Origin: Nematopogon swammerdamellus
Lineage: Eukaryota > Arthropoda > Insecta > Lepidoptera > Adelidae
Length of the DNA stretch: 64,000 bases
Direction: 5' to 3'
NCBI GenBank assembly: GCA_946902875.1
Contig: OX336343.1
Location: 18,461,596-18,525,595 of the forward strand
Made by a program: the position numbers and the translations under genes. The notes below the pieces were generated by a model. It saw nothing but the letters and a program-made list of their open reading frames with translations, made no database searches and was not told the origin of the DNA. Shown in pieces: positions 12,301-22,619 of the stretch (positions are counted from its first letter, which is position 1; every line of letters begins with the position of its first letter).

Positions 12301-12852
12301 CCGCCCCGGTTGGTACCACCGCACGGAATAAAACAGTCGAAACGTTTATGTAAATAGATTGTGTTTTCCGTCCAGTTCAGTGTAGCCGACATGAAATGAA
12401 GGGAAGCACTGACATGGCACCTAGTTCACTCGGTGTTATGGGCTTGTAGGTGATGTACCAAAAGGTGTCAGTTTCCATAAAAAAAAAACACTAAAATTGT
12501 GGCGATTATAAGATAAGATCGGTTAGTGCTGGTGTGCGTAGGGTATAAGATAATCAAAATCGGTACCTACTCACATACCTACATTACTTGGGTGCAATTC
12601 ACCTACAGTACCCGGCAGCCCGGTCAGTCCGCCTCTGTCACACGAACTCGCACGTCTCTGTGCGAAAGAGACGATGCTCTAGAATCGCATTGCCTCCTTC
12701 TAAAGCTTGATATTCATTACTTACTGCCGCGTACTGTACCTATTTCATAGCCGGCCATAAAAATCCAGAATGAGAAATATATTAACCTGATGTACTTCGT
12801 CGACGCCTTCACAGTTCTCTAAGTCTTCTGGCTGCTCAGGAGGGGTCTCCAT
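9135..12852 (-). CDS. BORCS6: BORC complex subunit 6 (lyspersin), three exons, 230 residues
   Basis: Three minus-strand exons join in frame: 12852-12787 (22 codons, phase 0), 11993-11588 (135 codons plus 1 nt) and 9355-9135 (ending in TGA). Junctions use CAG/GTTAAT, TTGCAG/ACA, CAG/GTAACT and CTGCAG/GTA. BORC sits on the cytosolic face of lysosomes and recruits ARL8, coupling them to kinesin for outward transport. Residues 1-126 are polar and low-complexity (His/Pro/Ser), as in the variable N-half of the family. Residues 127-230 match the conserved helical BORCS6 domain: IDITVLNDLEYEAQRIAQSV, then CDAMDSNIKSMYTILAK, then ITEIKRLLQIFENNL at the end. The protein is shorter than the vertebrate one, mostly in the N-terminal half. 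Intron 2 holds a MITE and a hairpin, intron 1 a SINE. No poly(A) signal was fixed. Identity rests on remembered family sequence. Confidence 0.88.
9759..10222 (+). mobile_element. MITE (family E), TA target site, in BORCS6 intron 2
   Basis: The ends are CAGGGTGTTTCAGGATAGGG and, inverted, CGGGCTGTTTCAGGATAGG, flanked by TATA/ATATA, so TA is the probable target. About 464 bp with no ORF. Two further copies, 47158-47623 and 63364-63846 (opposite orientation), share ends and interior, including a GGGGACTG(G/T)ACTAGGTCAT phrase. Confidence 0.85.
11092..11160. repeat. 32-bp hairpin in BORCS6 intron 2
   Basis: Arms 11092-11123 and 11129-11160 pair with two mismatches around a 5-nt loop; each arm begins or ends with the TGCATTAGGCAT word. 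The following TTGCATTAG repeats the word once more. It may be a MITE remnant or a precursor-like hairpin. Confidence 0.7.
11588..11993 (-). CDS. BORCS6: BORCS6 exon 2
   Basis: It encodes residues 23-157 plus the first base of codon 158: a variable His/Pro/Ser-rich stretch, a short motif MTHFVAEDLEYKIKL (76-90), a Ser/Ala-rich linker, then the start of the conserved domain. The acceptor is TTGCAG and the donor CAG/GTAACT. Confidence 0.88.
12130..12489 (+). mobile_element. 5S/tRNA chimeric SINE, near full length, in BORCS6 intron 1
   Basis: The head has TAGCTCAGTGGT, matching a tRNA A box, then a segment with CAGTACTTGGATGGGTGACC, which is the 3' half of 5S rRNA, then GGTTCGGATACC, close to a tRNA B box. 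The body continues AAAACTGTAGGTCCCT, GGTTGGTACCACCGCAC, CAGTTCAGTGTAGCC and ends GTTTCCAT plus an A-run. It lies antisense to BORCS6. Confidence 0.85.
12787..12852 (-). CDS. BORCS6: BORCS6 exon 1 (start exon)
   Basis: ATG opens a 22-codon acidic stretch (METPPEQPEDLENCEGVDEV and two more) ending exactly at a CAG/GTTAAT donor in phase 0, matching the phase of exon 2. It is too short to stand out as a frame by itself; the start was chosen because the first exon-2 codon follows the acceptor without an in-frame ATG near it. Confidence 0.75.
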
Positions 12853-13430
12853 AGCGGGGTGCCTCCGATTATTGTTTTCAATCGGAGTCACTGTTTAAAT
12901 TGACATTCTGTCCTCATTTGATTTCGCTGGAGGAAGATCACGGTCGCGAGTCAAGAGTTGGTCGATTGCAGTGCATCATATTTATTTTCTGATTCTGACG
13001 GTTCACTTGAAGCTTTGCTGAACAAGGAAGTTTAGAGCCAGCCAGACTGTCCGGATGAGGCAGGCTAAACAACGAAGGTTTGGGAATTATGTACGCAGTA
13101 CTAGATTGGTACTGGATGGATGGGTATCTGAACTTCTGAAGTAGATGTACTGCTGGCTGAAGCTGAACTCACTCGGGCAGGAGCGAGACTCGGACGGAAA
13201 CAAGACGAAAAACAGAGAAAGTAATCATCATTTACTCTATGATCATCACTGAAATCACTTTTCCTTTCACATTTTGATGTGATTTGGTTTGACTGACTGG
13301 AATTGGAACGGAAGTCACAGAGAAATTACCGTTTTTTCTTCTATCTATCTCCAGTTTAAGTTATAGAAATAATAGAGACAGAACTAGAGTGTATCACTAT
13401 GAGACTAACGGTTGACTGACGGGACGGACG

Positions 13431-14149
13431 CAGTGTTGCCGCTTAGGAAAAAAGAAAGTCACCAAACTATTGCCATAAAGTCACTAGAATTGGGGAAAAT
13501 ATTACTTCAAAGAGTCACTAGAAGTCACTAAATATTTTTATCAGAGCTCCATTTTTAAAATAAGTTATATTAAAATAAAATTTGAAATAATCAATGATTT
13601 ATTCATTCAATGTTTATACGTTTACATAATTTACACTTTATAAATATATATTTTTTATAATTAAATACTTTACAACTTTTTGTTCCTTTATTTTTGATGT
13701 ACACATATTTTAGTAATAGCAATAGTAAAAAAGCTAATATAGGGAAATATTTCGCCCCGATGTCGTCGGTGGCGTCTTCAGTCAAGTGAGAAATAAGTAA
13801 ATACGATTATGATTTGATAGATATGTTTATTTAAATATTTTCTTCTTTTTTTATTATTTTTTATATAGAATATATAATTTACATACAGTCAAAGCGATTA
13901 TTTTGATTAATTCGATCAAGTTCATAGATCGTCGATGATCTATGATGTGTTGATGTGATGAAGAACAGGTAAAATCTATGAGGGTATAATCTATCAGCCA
14001 AGTCAATGTCCGTGCTTCAAATTTTATCACTATTAAAAGTCACTAAAAGCCACTAGATTTTTTCTAGTGACTAAGTCTTTAAAAAATGTCACCAAAGACG
14101 TCAAAAACTCACTAGATCTAGTGACAAAGTCACTAAAACGGCAACACTG
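13431..14149. mobile_element. Non-autonomous hAT-type element with perfect 8-bp target duplication
   Basis: The ends CAGTGTTGCCGCTT and, inverted, CAGTGTTGCCGTTT are flanked on both sides by GACGGACG (13423-13430 and 14150-14157). The 719-bp interior is AT-rich and carries many GTCACTA(A/G)A words near both ends, which could be subterminal transposase-binding repeats. There is no transposase ORF. Confidence 0.9.
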
Positions 14150-14159
14150 GACGGACGAA

Positions 14160-14985
14160 ACGAAGCCACTGCAAGAAATGTGAAGAAATGTCAGTTTCGT
14201 ATTCTACACTTACAGCGTCCGTATTTTAGCTCCTCTGCATAGTCAAGTGGTTCTTAACTCCTATCAGCGCGACCGCCGCGCCGCCGTGACTGAAGATCAT
14301 GTTTTTACCATTTGGAGGAAACTTATTCTATTATCATGACTTTAGGCAAAAAAGTTGTACTTAGATAAATAGAGGACTAGTTACTACACTTCTTCAGGAA
14401 GTGAGTCTTTGATTGAACCGCCTAGGTATGTATTTTATGCAAAGAGATTAAAAGGGTGAGTTTAATGTCTTTGATTTTATGGTTTGATTTGTTGCGGCAT
14501 CGGGATTGGGACATGACATGACATGGCATGGCAAATTGATGTTTCTATAAGTTACTCTATGGATGTTTCCATCTGGGTAATTTTTATTCTTAGTTTTTAG
14601 TTGTTAGATAACATGCGCCTTTTCTTCTGAAGCGAAGTTTTAAATTATTTAGTATTCGCGGTAGCCTAGGTAAGTGTGGCCATCTATCGTATAAAAATAC
14701 AATTAAAAAGCGGAGTAGAGCCATCTATGATCGAGTAGCAAAAGTATAATAAAACATAATGTATAATGTGGAAGAGAATAAAGGTTGAGATTATTTCACT
14801 AGATGGCGCCTAAACAAATTTTTGGAATCCTCCAAATGATGACACAGTAATCCAATTTTCATTATAAATTAGATTTCAAAATGAGAAGTGTTGCAGCCAA
14901 CATTGAAGGATATTTTGCCTGCAACTCTTTTGTAAGTTTTATATACAGTTTGTCATATACGTGAATTTAAAAGCCGTATAATATC
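14160..14985. other. Intergenic DNA upstream of tRNA-Glu
   Basis: No gene was recognised. There is a short tandem of GACATG (about 14513-14530) and a CTAGATGGCGCC word near 14800 that recurs in other repeats of the window. Confidence 0.4.
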
Positions 14986-15057
14986 TCCCGTATGGTCTAG
15001 TGGCTAGGATACCTGGCTTTCACCCAGGAGGCTCGGGTTCGATTCCCGGTACGGGAA
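14986..15057 (+). tRNA. tRNA-Glu, anticodon TTC
   Basis: The 72-nt cloverleaf has acceptor arms TCCCGTA and TACGGGA with discriminator A. The A box is TGGTCTAGTGGCTAGGAT, the anticodon stem-loop CCTGG-CTTTCAC-CCAGG gives TTC, and the B box is GGTTCGATTCC. There is no intron and no encoded CCA. A run of ten T directly follows, the RNA polymerase III terminator. All stems pair, so it looks functional; it decodes GAA/GAG. Confidence 0.96.
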
Positions 15058-15067
15058 TTTTTTTTTT
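15058..15067 (+). terminator. Pol III T-run terminator of tRNA-Glu
   Basis: A run of ten consecutive T begins immediately after the discriminator base. Confidence 0.9.
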
Positions 15068-15223
15068 ATTTTTATAAAACATCAAATTCCGCACATCGTT
15101 GCCGCATACGGATGCGGAAGTACCTATATCTATTTTTTGCTTGTTATTTCAAAATATATAATTTGAGTACGTTTGGCGGTTAGCAACAGTGAGTCCGTTT
15201 GACATATTGAGCCCGTGTCCCAG

Positions 15224-15309
15224 TTCTGTGGGCACGCTCATGTTCTTCGCTGGCGCCACGCCAGACGTATTCCGCTCGCAACAGCCCAGCCCAGCGTGGT
15301 CACGTCACG
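15224..15309 (+). CDS. Possible internal or first exon of unknown gene
   Basis: A GC-rich 86-nt stretch is bounded by GTGTCCCAG (possible acceptor) and ACG/GTGAGTGTG (strong donor). One frame is open throughout and reads SVGTLMFFAGATPDVFRSQQ followed by PSPAWSRH; it also contains an ATG that could begin a first exon. No domain was recognised and no partner exon could be proven. Confidence 0.22.
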
Positions 15310-15753
15310 GTGAGTGTGTAGAGTGACTCACGCGTGGGCCCATGTACTCTGTGGTGGGCCCGACCAGTGAAGTAAACTCATAGGCATACAAATCTCAGCA
15401 TTGTTTGAATCTGTTTCTTTATTATATAATTTTAATTATACCTATATGTACATAAAAATATTACTAATTTATCACCTAAATGTATGTATACAATTATATA
15501 TGTATCATTTCATTACATAGAGTCTACAAACGCTATATCTCATAAAACAAAGTAACTTTCTCCATGACCATCCTTACAGATTGATTTATTATTAGTATTG
15601 ATGATAATAAAAATTATTATTTATTCCCGGTGCTTATAAATAATACTAAACATATATGTTGTCCTTTAAGACCAATTTGAAAAAGTGAGATTTTGAAGGT
15701 CTCAGCTTAGGTCTCAGCTTTGGTCTTAGCCGTGGCTCTACTAACACGCTCAA

Positions 15754-15761
15754 TGACGTCA
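15754..15761. promoter_or_regulatory. CRE-like TGACGTCA site
   Basis: A perfect palindromic TGACGTCA lies within a run of CGTCA half-sites (CACGTCACAATGATGCGTCA follows), suggesting a CREB/ATF-type binding cluster. No gene start was identified nearby. Confidence 0.35.
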
Positions 15762-16711
15762 GCACACGTCACAATGATGCGTCACACATATACCTATGTG
15801 TGTCGCGCGCGCGTCGTGTGGTTATGTATGTGTCGTGTGTTCGATTATGGATGACGAAGATCCGAGACTGCAGTTTAATATCACTGTGGGTGGCATGAAA
15901 AAATATCTTCTCTACTGATCAAGGCCTGTCCATTTGTCTGTCTATCAAACTGTCTGTCTGTATATCTGACTGGCTGTCTGCAGCGGGTAAACTCGAAAAT
16001 GGCTGGCTGGACTGATACGTTTTATCGCTATTTTCTAGAAGGGCTGAGCAGCTCGCTGAGCAGCCAGTCAGGTCAGCTTGCAGGCGTCCACTTCTGGACA
16101 TAGGTCTCTCTAATTTACTCTCTCAACAATCTCAACAATAGCCTCCAAGGACACTTCCTAGGACCACGCTCCCGGCCTTCAATCAGCGGTCGGCTTTCTG
16201 CCGACGTATTAGATGTCGTCGTCCCACCTGGCGCCTGGCGGGTGGTGTTCCCGCACTCCGTCTTCCTGTCCACGGCCAAGGGCTGAGCTTCAACGTACGC
16301 TGACTTTCTTAGGGACTACTCATTCCGCGGCTTCGCTTCACGGTATAATATTATTAGTACCTAGGTACCCCAATTGTATTAACCTATTGACAAGACAACT
16401 TGATACTTCAAGTATCTATTCATATATTTTTATTTTTGACAAATTGTACTACATTGTAGTAAGTATGTATGTATGTAAGTATAGTATTACGTATCGAAGT
16501 TTGAGCTCGAGTTTGACAAAGGTTTTACACCTGATTCACTTAATTATCATCACTTAAAGTCTTTGTAGGTAGTCAGAAGTCAGAACTCTCAGCAAAATTG
16601 TTATTCTTGCTCTCAAGCTGTGTTTTCGATAGACTGAAAGCGGTGTTATTATGTGGCTAGTCACTAAGTACTTGTAAAAATATGTATAAAAAATACCCTG
16701 CAAAGTTTCTT

Positions 16712-16753
16712 GTCGGTTCTTCTTCGTGGGTACACCGACGAAGAAGAACCGAA
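16712..16753. repeat. Hairpin of CGGTTCTTCTTCG
   Basis: CGGTTCTTCTTCG is followed after about 13 nt by its inverted form CGAAGAAGAACCG. A related CGGTTCTTCCTC phrase occurs near 53327, next to a LINE-like 3' end. Confidence 0.55.
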
Positions 16754-16890
16754 TAGAACAAATTTGACAAGTTCGAGTGCAGGCTAACTGCCATATTATG
16801 AATGATCAATAAACAATACAATACAATACAATAACCATTTACTTCCACCTTGGTTGTCACAGATTCCCCAAGCGACATTATGTGACATAT

Positions 16891-17712
16891 ACAGGGTGTC
16901 CCAGAAACCGACGATAATCCTTTAAGAGGAGATAGGGCTGCTAATTACCTCTCAGAATATCTAATTTTAGGTTTAGTAAAAATGGCTTAGTTTTTGAGAT
17001 ATTGTCATTTTTGTAAAAATCCAAAATTTTCTCCCTCAGCTCATTTTTTTAAATGCCACAAGTACAAATATAAGATTTTCTTAAATCTAGTTTTTGTCAA
17101 ATATTCCTGAAAAGTAAGGCTTTCACACGGTATAATTTATTTTTTCATGTTTAATCCTGTTTAGCTGAAAAACGACTTAAGAGCCACATGTTAAAAAAAA
17201 TTCAGCCTCATCCCTTGAGTTTGGCCCTTCGCGGTGAAAAAAAAAATTAATACACTAAAGTGGCATTATGCAATAAAAGTACGCCCATCTAATGTAGTTT
17301 TTAAAATGGTACATCACTTACCGATTTGCCGAATAATTTATGAGATATTGTTATTTAACTGCAAAAGGACCTCGGAATTTGATAACTGTTCTACCAAGTA
17401 CGAATTGGAATAAAATAAACACTTGAAGTAAATTGGTCATAAACAGGATTAAACATGAAAAAATAAATTATACTATGTGAAAGCCTTTCTTTTCAGGAAT
17501 ATTTGACAAAACCTAGATTTAAGAAAATCTTACATTTGTACTTGTGGCATTTAAAAAAATGAGCTGAGGGAGAACATTTTGGATTTTTACAAAAATGACA
17601 ATATCTCAAAAACTAAGAAATTTTTACTAAACCTCAAACTAGATATTCTGAGAGGTAATTAGCAGCCCTATCTCCTGTTAAAGGATTATCGTCGGTTTCT
17701 GGGACACCCTGT
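16891..17712. mobile_element. Fold-back element with two 272-bp inverted arms
   Basis: Arms 16891-17162 and 17441-17712 are near-identical inverted copies of equal length, starting ACAGGGTGTCCCAGAAACCG at both ends, around a 278-bp centre. Flanks are ATAT/ATAT, consistent with a TA target. There is no coding capacity. Few differences between arms imply recent origin or arm correction. Confidence 0.92.
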
Positions 17713-17720
17713 ATATGTAT

Positions 17721-17980
17721 CGCGTGGGATCGGTACTTAAAAATAATTGCCCCACTGCATCTCTCCCTGTGCATGTCGTAAAAGGCGACTAAGAAATAAG
17801 GACAAGATGCCGTGGATAAGGGCGACAGGCTAGCCACCTCTCATCTTGGCACGGTCCTTCCACCGAGTCATGTAGCAGGTGGGTCTTCGTGCCTTACTTG
17901 CTGCTTGATAGTTTCTTATCCCAATACTTTGCTAAATGTGGTGTTCGGTGTTGCGCTGTGATTTACAAGAGTACTTACGG
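17721..17980 (+). repeat. Family B copy abutting the fold-back element
   Basis: It has CACTGCATCTCTCCCTGTGC, AAGGCGACTAAGAAATAAGG, GCAGCAGGTGGGTCTTCGTG and CTTTGCTAAATGTGGTG in the order of the 56643-56980 copy, and begins within about 10 bp of the fold-back end. Confidence 0.65.
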
Positions 17981-17989
17981 ACCACCGCA

Positions 17990-19050
17990 CAACCATGACT
18001 ACTCTGCTTACATAGTATAGCATGATGTGGTATGTAACAGATAACGTATGTATGGTGAACCTGTCCACGTTTTTTCTGACACTAAGTCGATATTGAAATA
18101 CCACGCTTATTCACCACCTTTGTCTACAATGTATCTGCCAGTCGAAAATGCCACCGTGCCAATGTCGCCCTAACCGGAAATTAACTGTTGGACTATAGGT
18201 AACCGGAAGGTGTGTAACATACTTCCCGTACGATGTCTGTCACATGTTCTTATGGGAAGCACGACATATGGCGCGCGCTAGGCTAACGCAGAGGTGTAGT
18301 TAGACGGCGCCCACGGGCATTCGGATATTTACGAGAGTTTCGAGTAGCATGTCGACCGGCTAAGTAGGAGTTGAAATTCCGGCCCTCATTCCGGCCCGAA
18401 TTGTAAAGTTGTGCAACATGAGTATAACAATACGCATGCATGGCGCATATTATGTTCACTCTGACAAAGTTCTATTTTAGGTTTCAGGTGCGTCTGCAGT
18501 TTGAGAGTAAACTGTAGATACGTCGTTGCAACAAGATTACGTCGTCGTTAATTTTTGTATGAGATTAATGTCTAAATTATTCTTTTATCTGAAAAAGAGC
18601 ATGCGGTCTTGAAACTTGACAATAGAAATAACCTACTTTAAGGTGATGTGAGACTGCGTCTGACTCGAATTTCAAGAAGTGTACCGCCAATACTACTTCC
18701 CTGACAGATTCAGTTTTAATATATGTAAAACTTCATCTATCAGCGCAGATTTTTGAAAACACGATTTGAAACGTATTTAAGGCAACGTGACCAAATCAAG
18801 GCTTTGGAAAAATTATTTTATTTGTTGAATATATCTAAATCCGTAGCTTTTTACTTTTTTGTTTCGATCCGTAGTTTTCGAATAAAAAAATAAAAACCAA
18901 ATTTTTGATTGATTGTGTTGCATCCTACTCCAACCAGCAAAAGCGGCGCCTTGAAAGAGGAGTACGGGTGAATACGGGTTGACAGGGCCTTAAGTCTCGT
19001 GATCCTAAAATACGTAATTTGCATTACCAGACAGGCGACAGCATTTTGCA
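17990..19050. other. Intergenic DNA, nothing recognised
   Basis: Mixed-composition sequence without coding frames or clear repeat ends; a GC-richer patch near 18170-18420 lacks exon signals strong enough to call. Confidence 0.4.
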
Positions 19051-19055
19051 ATTTG

Positions 19056-19315
19056 TCAGTATCGGTTGCTCAGTGCAGTGGTGCGATGAATAGAGCGCCG
19101 TTCGTGATGTTCGTGACATTCGTGACGTACACGAGCGGTTAGGATATGTATGAGTGACCGTTCGATTCCATGTAAAACTGCAGGTCTCTTCCCTTCCTAC
19201 ATTACTAGGTGGTAGGGTTTAACCCGCCCTGGTTGATACCACCGCACTGAATGAAAGGTCGGTCGAAACGGCTATATAAATTGTTCGTGTTTACTTTCCG
19301 TTCCTTCCGTCCGTC
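19056..19315 (+). mobile_element. 5S/tRNA SINE, diverged head, 3' truncated
   Basis: TCGGTTGCTCAGTGCAGTGG corresponds to the SINE start, TATGAGTGACCG to the 5S segment, then AAAACTGCAGGTCTCTTCCC and GGTTGATACCACCGCACTGA. It ends at CCTTCCGTCCGTCAG without the tail. Confidence 0.65.
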
Positions 19316-19392
19316 AGTATATTCTGCTCCTCGGCGCGGAGGAGGTGCGGAACGCAGCCTAAGCCAAATTGGTGCCTACCCACAGCTGCAAC

Positions 19393-19615
19393 TATAGTGC
19401 CACCAAGAAGTTATGATGCGTGGGAAATATGCCCAACTGTCTGCATTCCTAAGAAGGGACGTGAACTTTCGATCGAAAGTTTGTCGATAATTAGGTTAAT
19501 TAATAGGTCATACAATTTATCGAAAAAGTTTCGATCGAAAGTTCACGTCCCTTCTTAGGAATGCAGACAGTTGCGCATATTTCCCACGCATCATAAACTT
19601 CCTGGTGGCACTATA
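19393..19615. mobile_element. Short palindromic MITE with ~85-bp inverted arms
   Basis: Both ends read TATAGTGCCACCA(A/G)GAAGTT and the arms continue inverted through GAAGGGACGTGAACTTTCGATCGAAA with few differences, leaving a short AT-rich centre. No ORF. Confidence 0.85.
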
Positions 19616-19619
19616 CAAT

Positions 19620-21130
19620 CTTCGCAGACGCTCGCGTCGCGGTTAAAATAAAAATATAAGTTATTAATAATAAAACAAAACTAAATAAATAAATTTTAAA
19701 ATTATTTATCCGGGAAAGAAAGACCTGCAATCAATAAATTATACACAATTTGCTAAGAGAGATTAATATTGTTCCTTTAGTAGGTTTCACTATGTACCGT
19801 CTTGTCTACATCATGTAGAACAGCTAGGCTTGCCAGAGTAGCCAGATCTGATGTTAGCCTTCCCGGGACATATGCACTAACTGCAGTCCTTCACAAATAA
19901 GGTGGAGAAATGTAAGACACTATTTTTCTGTTATAATTTTTACGGCGAACTTTTAGAGTGTTTGTTTTTTATAGCAAACAACTTTAGTAAGCAACACTAC
20001 ACTAAAATGAACGTAGAATCTTCCTTTACATTAATTCATTCATATTATTTTGTGAGTTTCTTAATTTATCAGCATCTGGACTTCTGTTCGCCGGCTTCTT
20101 TGCGCGACACGTCTAGTCGTATGTGCAAACATATTTTTCTTCCCGGGTCAAATTGCACTCTCCGGGACAAATGATTCTTCTCCCGGGACACGGGACATTG
20201 CAGCATAGCCCGGAACAATCCCAGAAATCCCGGGTACCTGGCAACCCTAAGAACAGTGCAGCCCTAAAAAAGAGCTCTCGATAGCGCCTCGAGAGCTTTC
20301 TTTGTTCAGTGCTTCAGTTGTACCTACATATACCAAAGCGATCTACACAGATATAAAAGAAGTCTATGTTAATAGAACAAAGTAGGTTGGATCTTATTTG
20401 AACTTCGAATTAGCTGAAGTATGTCGGCCAACCAACCATATGCTAACCATGGCTATACCAACAAACCTGGTTGGTATCGTTCACAGTTATTTTACCTCTA
20501 GCTATCAAGTTGGCTAACCTGAGCTTTGTGTTGCCATAATTGATTTTTTTAGATATGTACCTACCAATAACAATAGCGATTACGCAGTCCTTCTGTAGTA
20601 TAAAAATTTGTAAATTAGTTAGGTCATAGACTCCTAGACTAGAAATCCCGGCCCTCGATAGTACAACAGGTACCCACACATAATTTTATATTCCACTACC
20701 ACGGAGATAATATTATTAGCAAGTAGGTAACCCTTTTTTTTGCGACCGTAGTACTAGTGACAGCAAGTGATGCCAACCTAGCGAGAGATACAATGACATG
20801 TATGTCAGAGGTAAAATGTGAGCGGACTATAGTACCTTCCTGGAACTATGTTACGGTATATTGGCATCTTCTCATATTTTTACCTCTTCGTCCTCATTAC
20901 ACAAGGAAACATAATGGATTCCATTTCTAAATTTGACAAGCTTTGCTGCATGTGCTCGTTTTCCTCTAACTGATTCTGAATCATTTGTGTGTGTCCAAGG
21001 AAATACTCTGCACAGTAGTATAAGAATCAGTACAGTATAGCTAGAAGAATCACTCTCTTCAAAGTAGCAAAATACATTGAACCTTATTCCATATACTATA
21101 TGGTTATTTTTGCTCTAACAACAATACAAT
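19620..21130. other. Intergenic DNA, no gene recognised
   Basis: It holds only a small hairpin (AAAGAGCTCTCGA with its inverse, about 20268-20304) and scattered CCCGGGA words around 19860-20230. One frame at 19902-20174 has no coding character. Confidence 0.4.
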
Positions 21131-21138
21131 TAGAAATT

Positions 21139-21320
21139 TGAAAAACTTCCGACCCTTAAAAAGTAAAAAATAATTTCCGTTTACTTACAAAGGAGTCGGG
21201 GACCGCTAAGTAAATATCCGCGCAGCTTGAGTTTTTACATTTTATTTACTTAGCGGTCCCCCGACTCTTTCAAGTAGGTAAACGGAAATTATTTTTGACT
21301 TTTAAGGGTCGGGGATTTTT
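21139..21320. mobile_element. MITE (family J) with long inverted arms
   Basis: GACCCTTAAAAAGTAAAAAA, TAATTTCCGTTTACTT, GGAGTCGGGGACCGCTAAGT recur inverted on the right side around a short centre. Related copies are at 58325-58510 and a half-copy at 62145-62220. Confidence 0.8.
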
Positions 21321-21485
21321 TAACGAAAAAAACACACACGACTGTTTAAATAACACATAGAACAGTAAACAGACAAGAAAAAATTGGACCTAACACAGCC
21401 TTGGTCCCTCCCCACCGAGCCCTGGAGCTGATGAGAGGGACGCTGATTTTAAGTCAGGCCGATACCTTCGGCCGATACCGTGAGT

Positions 21486-21775
21486 GGCCCGGTAAGTACT
21501 TAAAAAGAAAAGAATAGGCCCACTGCATCTCTCTCTCTCTCTGTGCATTCTTAAAACGCGATCAAGGGATAAGGACAAGATACCGTGCTAAAGGGCGACA
21601 GACAGACAGGCATCTCGGCACGGTTCTTCTACGGTCATGCAGTAGGCAGATAAAACTTCGTGCCTTACTTGATGCCGAAGCCGACTGACTAGGCCATAGG
21701 ACAAGACCATACTATTGTCCTAATATTTTGCTAAGCGTGGTGGTCGGTGTTGTACTGTATTTTACCCGAGGTATT
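21486..21775 (+). repeat. Family B copy
   Basis: It has CCCACTGCATCTCTCTC (with an expanded CT run), GATCAAGGGATAAGGACAAG, GTGCCTTACTTGATGC and TTTGCTAAGCGTGGTGGTCG. Confidence 0.6.
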
Positions 21776-21867
21776 TTTTTCCACTGAAGGCCGGGAGGAC
21801 TGGAGGAAAATTCGAGAGGCGTATGACCAGCAGTGGACGCTTACACGCTGACTGACTGACTGCTTGA

Positions 21868-22095
21868 CTTTTTTTATGGAAACTGATACGGTTGGCTAAT
21901 CACCTACAACATCCGTGATGTCAGCCTTATAACACCTTGGTGAACTCGGTGCCATGTCAGTACTTACCTTTGGTCGAGCCGGCTACACTTAACTGAACGG
22001 AGAACATGAATAATTTACATAGACGTTTCGACCGATCTTTTATTCAGTGCGGTGGTACCAACCCGGGCGGGTTAAAGCCTACCACCGTTCTTGCA
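21868..22095 (-). mobile_element. 5S/tRNA SINE, 5' truncated, minus
   Basis: T-run and ATGGAAACTGATACGGTTGG mark the tail; it continues to GTGGTACCAACCCGGGCGGG and stops before the head. Confidence 0.75.
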
Positions 22096-22198
22096 GCACA
22101 ACACCGATTACTCTGATTCTCCCCATTGTCGTCTATGTATGTATTTTAATAATAAACTGAGCCATAGTGAATGTTGATTGTTGAGGAATTTGTAAATT

Positions 22199-22608
22199 TT
22201 TTTTTTTTTTTATGTAATCCGGTATGGGTGGCTGAGTCAGAGGGGCCAAAGCACATTCTCTGACTAGCCAATATCACCTCCGAGAAGGTAGGTGCCATAC
22301 CGGAGACTTCCCTGGATTGCTGGCTATACTGGACTAGAGGAGAAAACAACCGAGGCTGCTATGCGGCCATCTTACATCCAGTACGGTGGTACCAACCCAG
22401 TCGGCTACAATTTGAGCCTACCACTTAGTAAGGGGCAAGGGAAGGGACCTACAGTTTTACACCGGTTCCGAACGGTGAAGCAGCAGGTGTAGGTATGCAC
22501 GTAAATTTTTTCGTCAGAAAAAACTCATTGGTATACGGCGACCGGATTCGAACCTCGGACCTCCTGCATGAGAAGCCGATGCCCAAACCACTCGGCCACC
22601 CGCCGCCT
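22199..22608 (-). mobile_element. tRNA-derived SINE (family T), near full length, minus
   Basis: On the minus strand the head GCGGCGGGTGGCCGAGTGGT holds a tRNA-like A box, and GAGGTTCGAATCCGGTC a B box; the spacing and GGTGGCCGAGTGG resemble class II tRNAs. The body has AGCAGCAGGTG in reverse and ends with a stretch containing CCGGATTACAT and an A-run. Other copies: 29429-30174 (split), 50903-52172 (split). Confidence 0.85.
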
Positions 22609-22619
22609 AATAATGTGTA

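Noticed and set aside
22540..22606. A functional tRNA gene (minus strand, B box GGTTCGAATCC)
   Set aside because: The acceptor stem and anticodon arm do not pair well, and it continues into the SINE body; it is the tRNA-derived head of a SINE.
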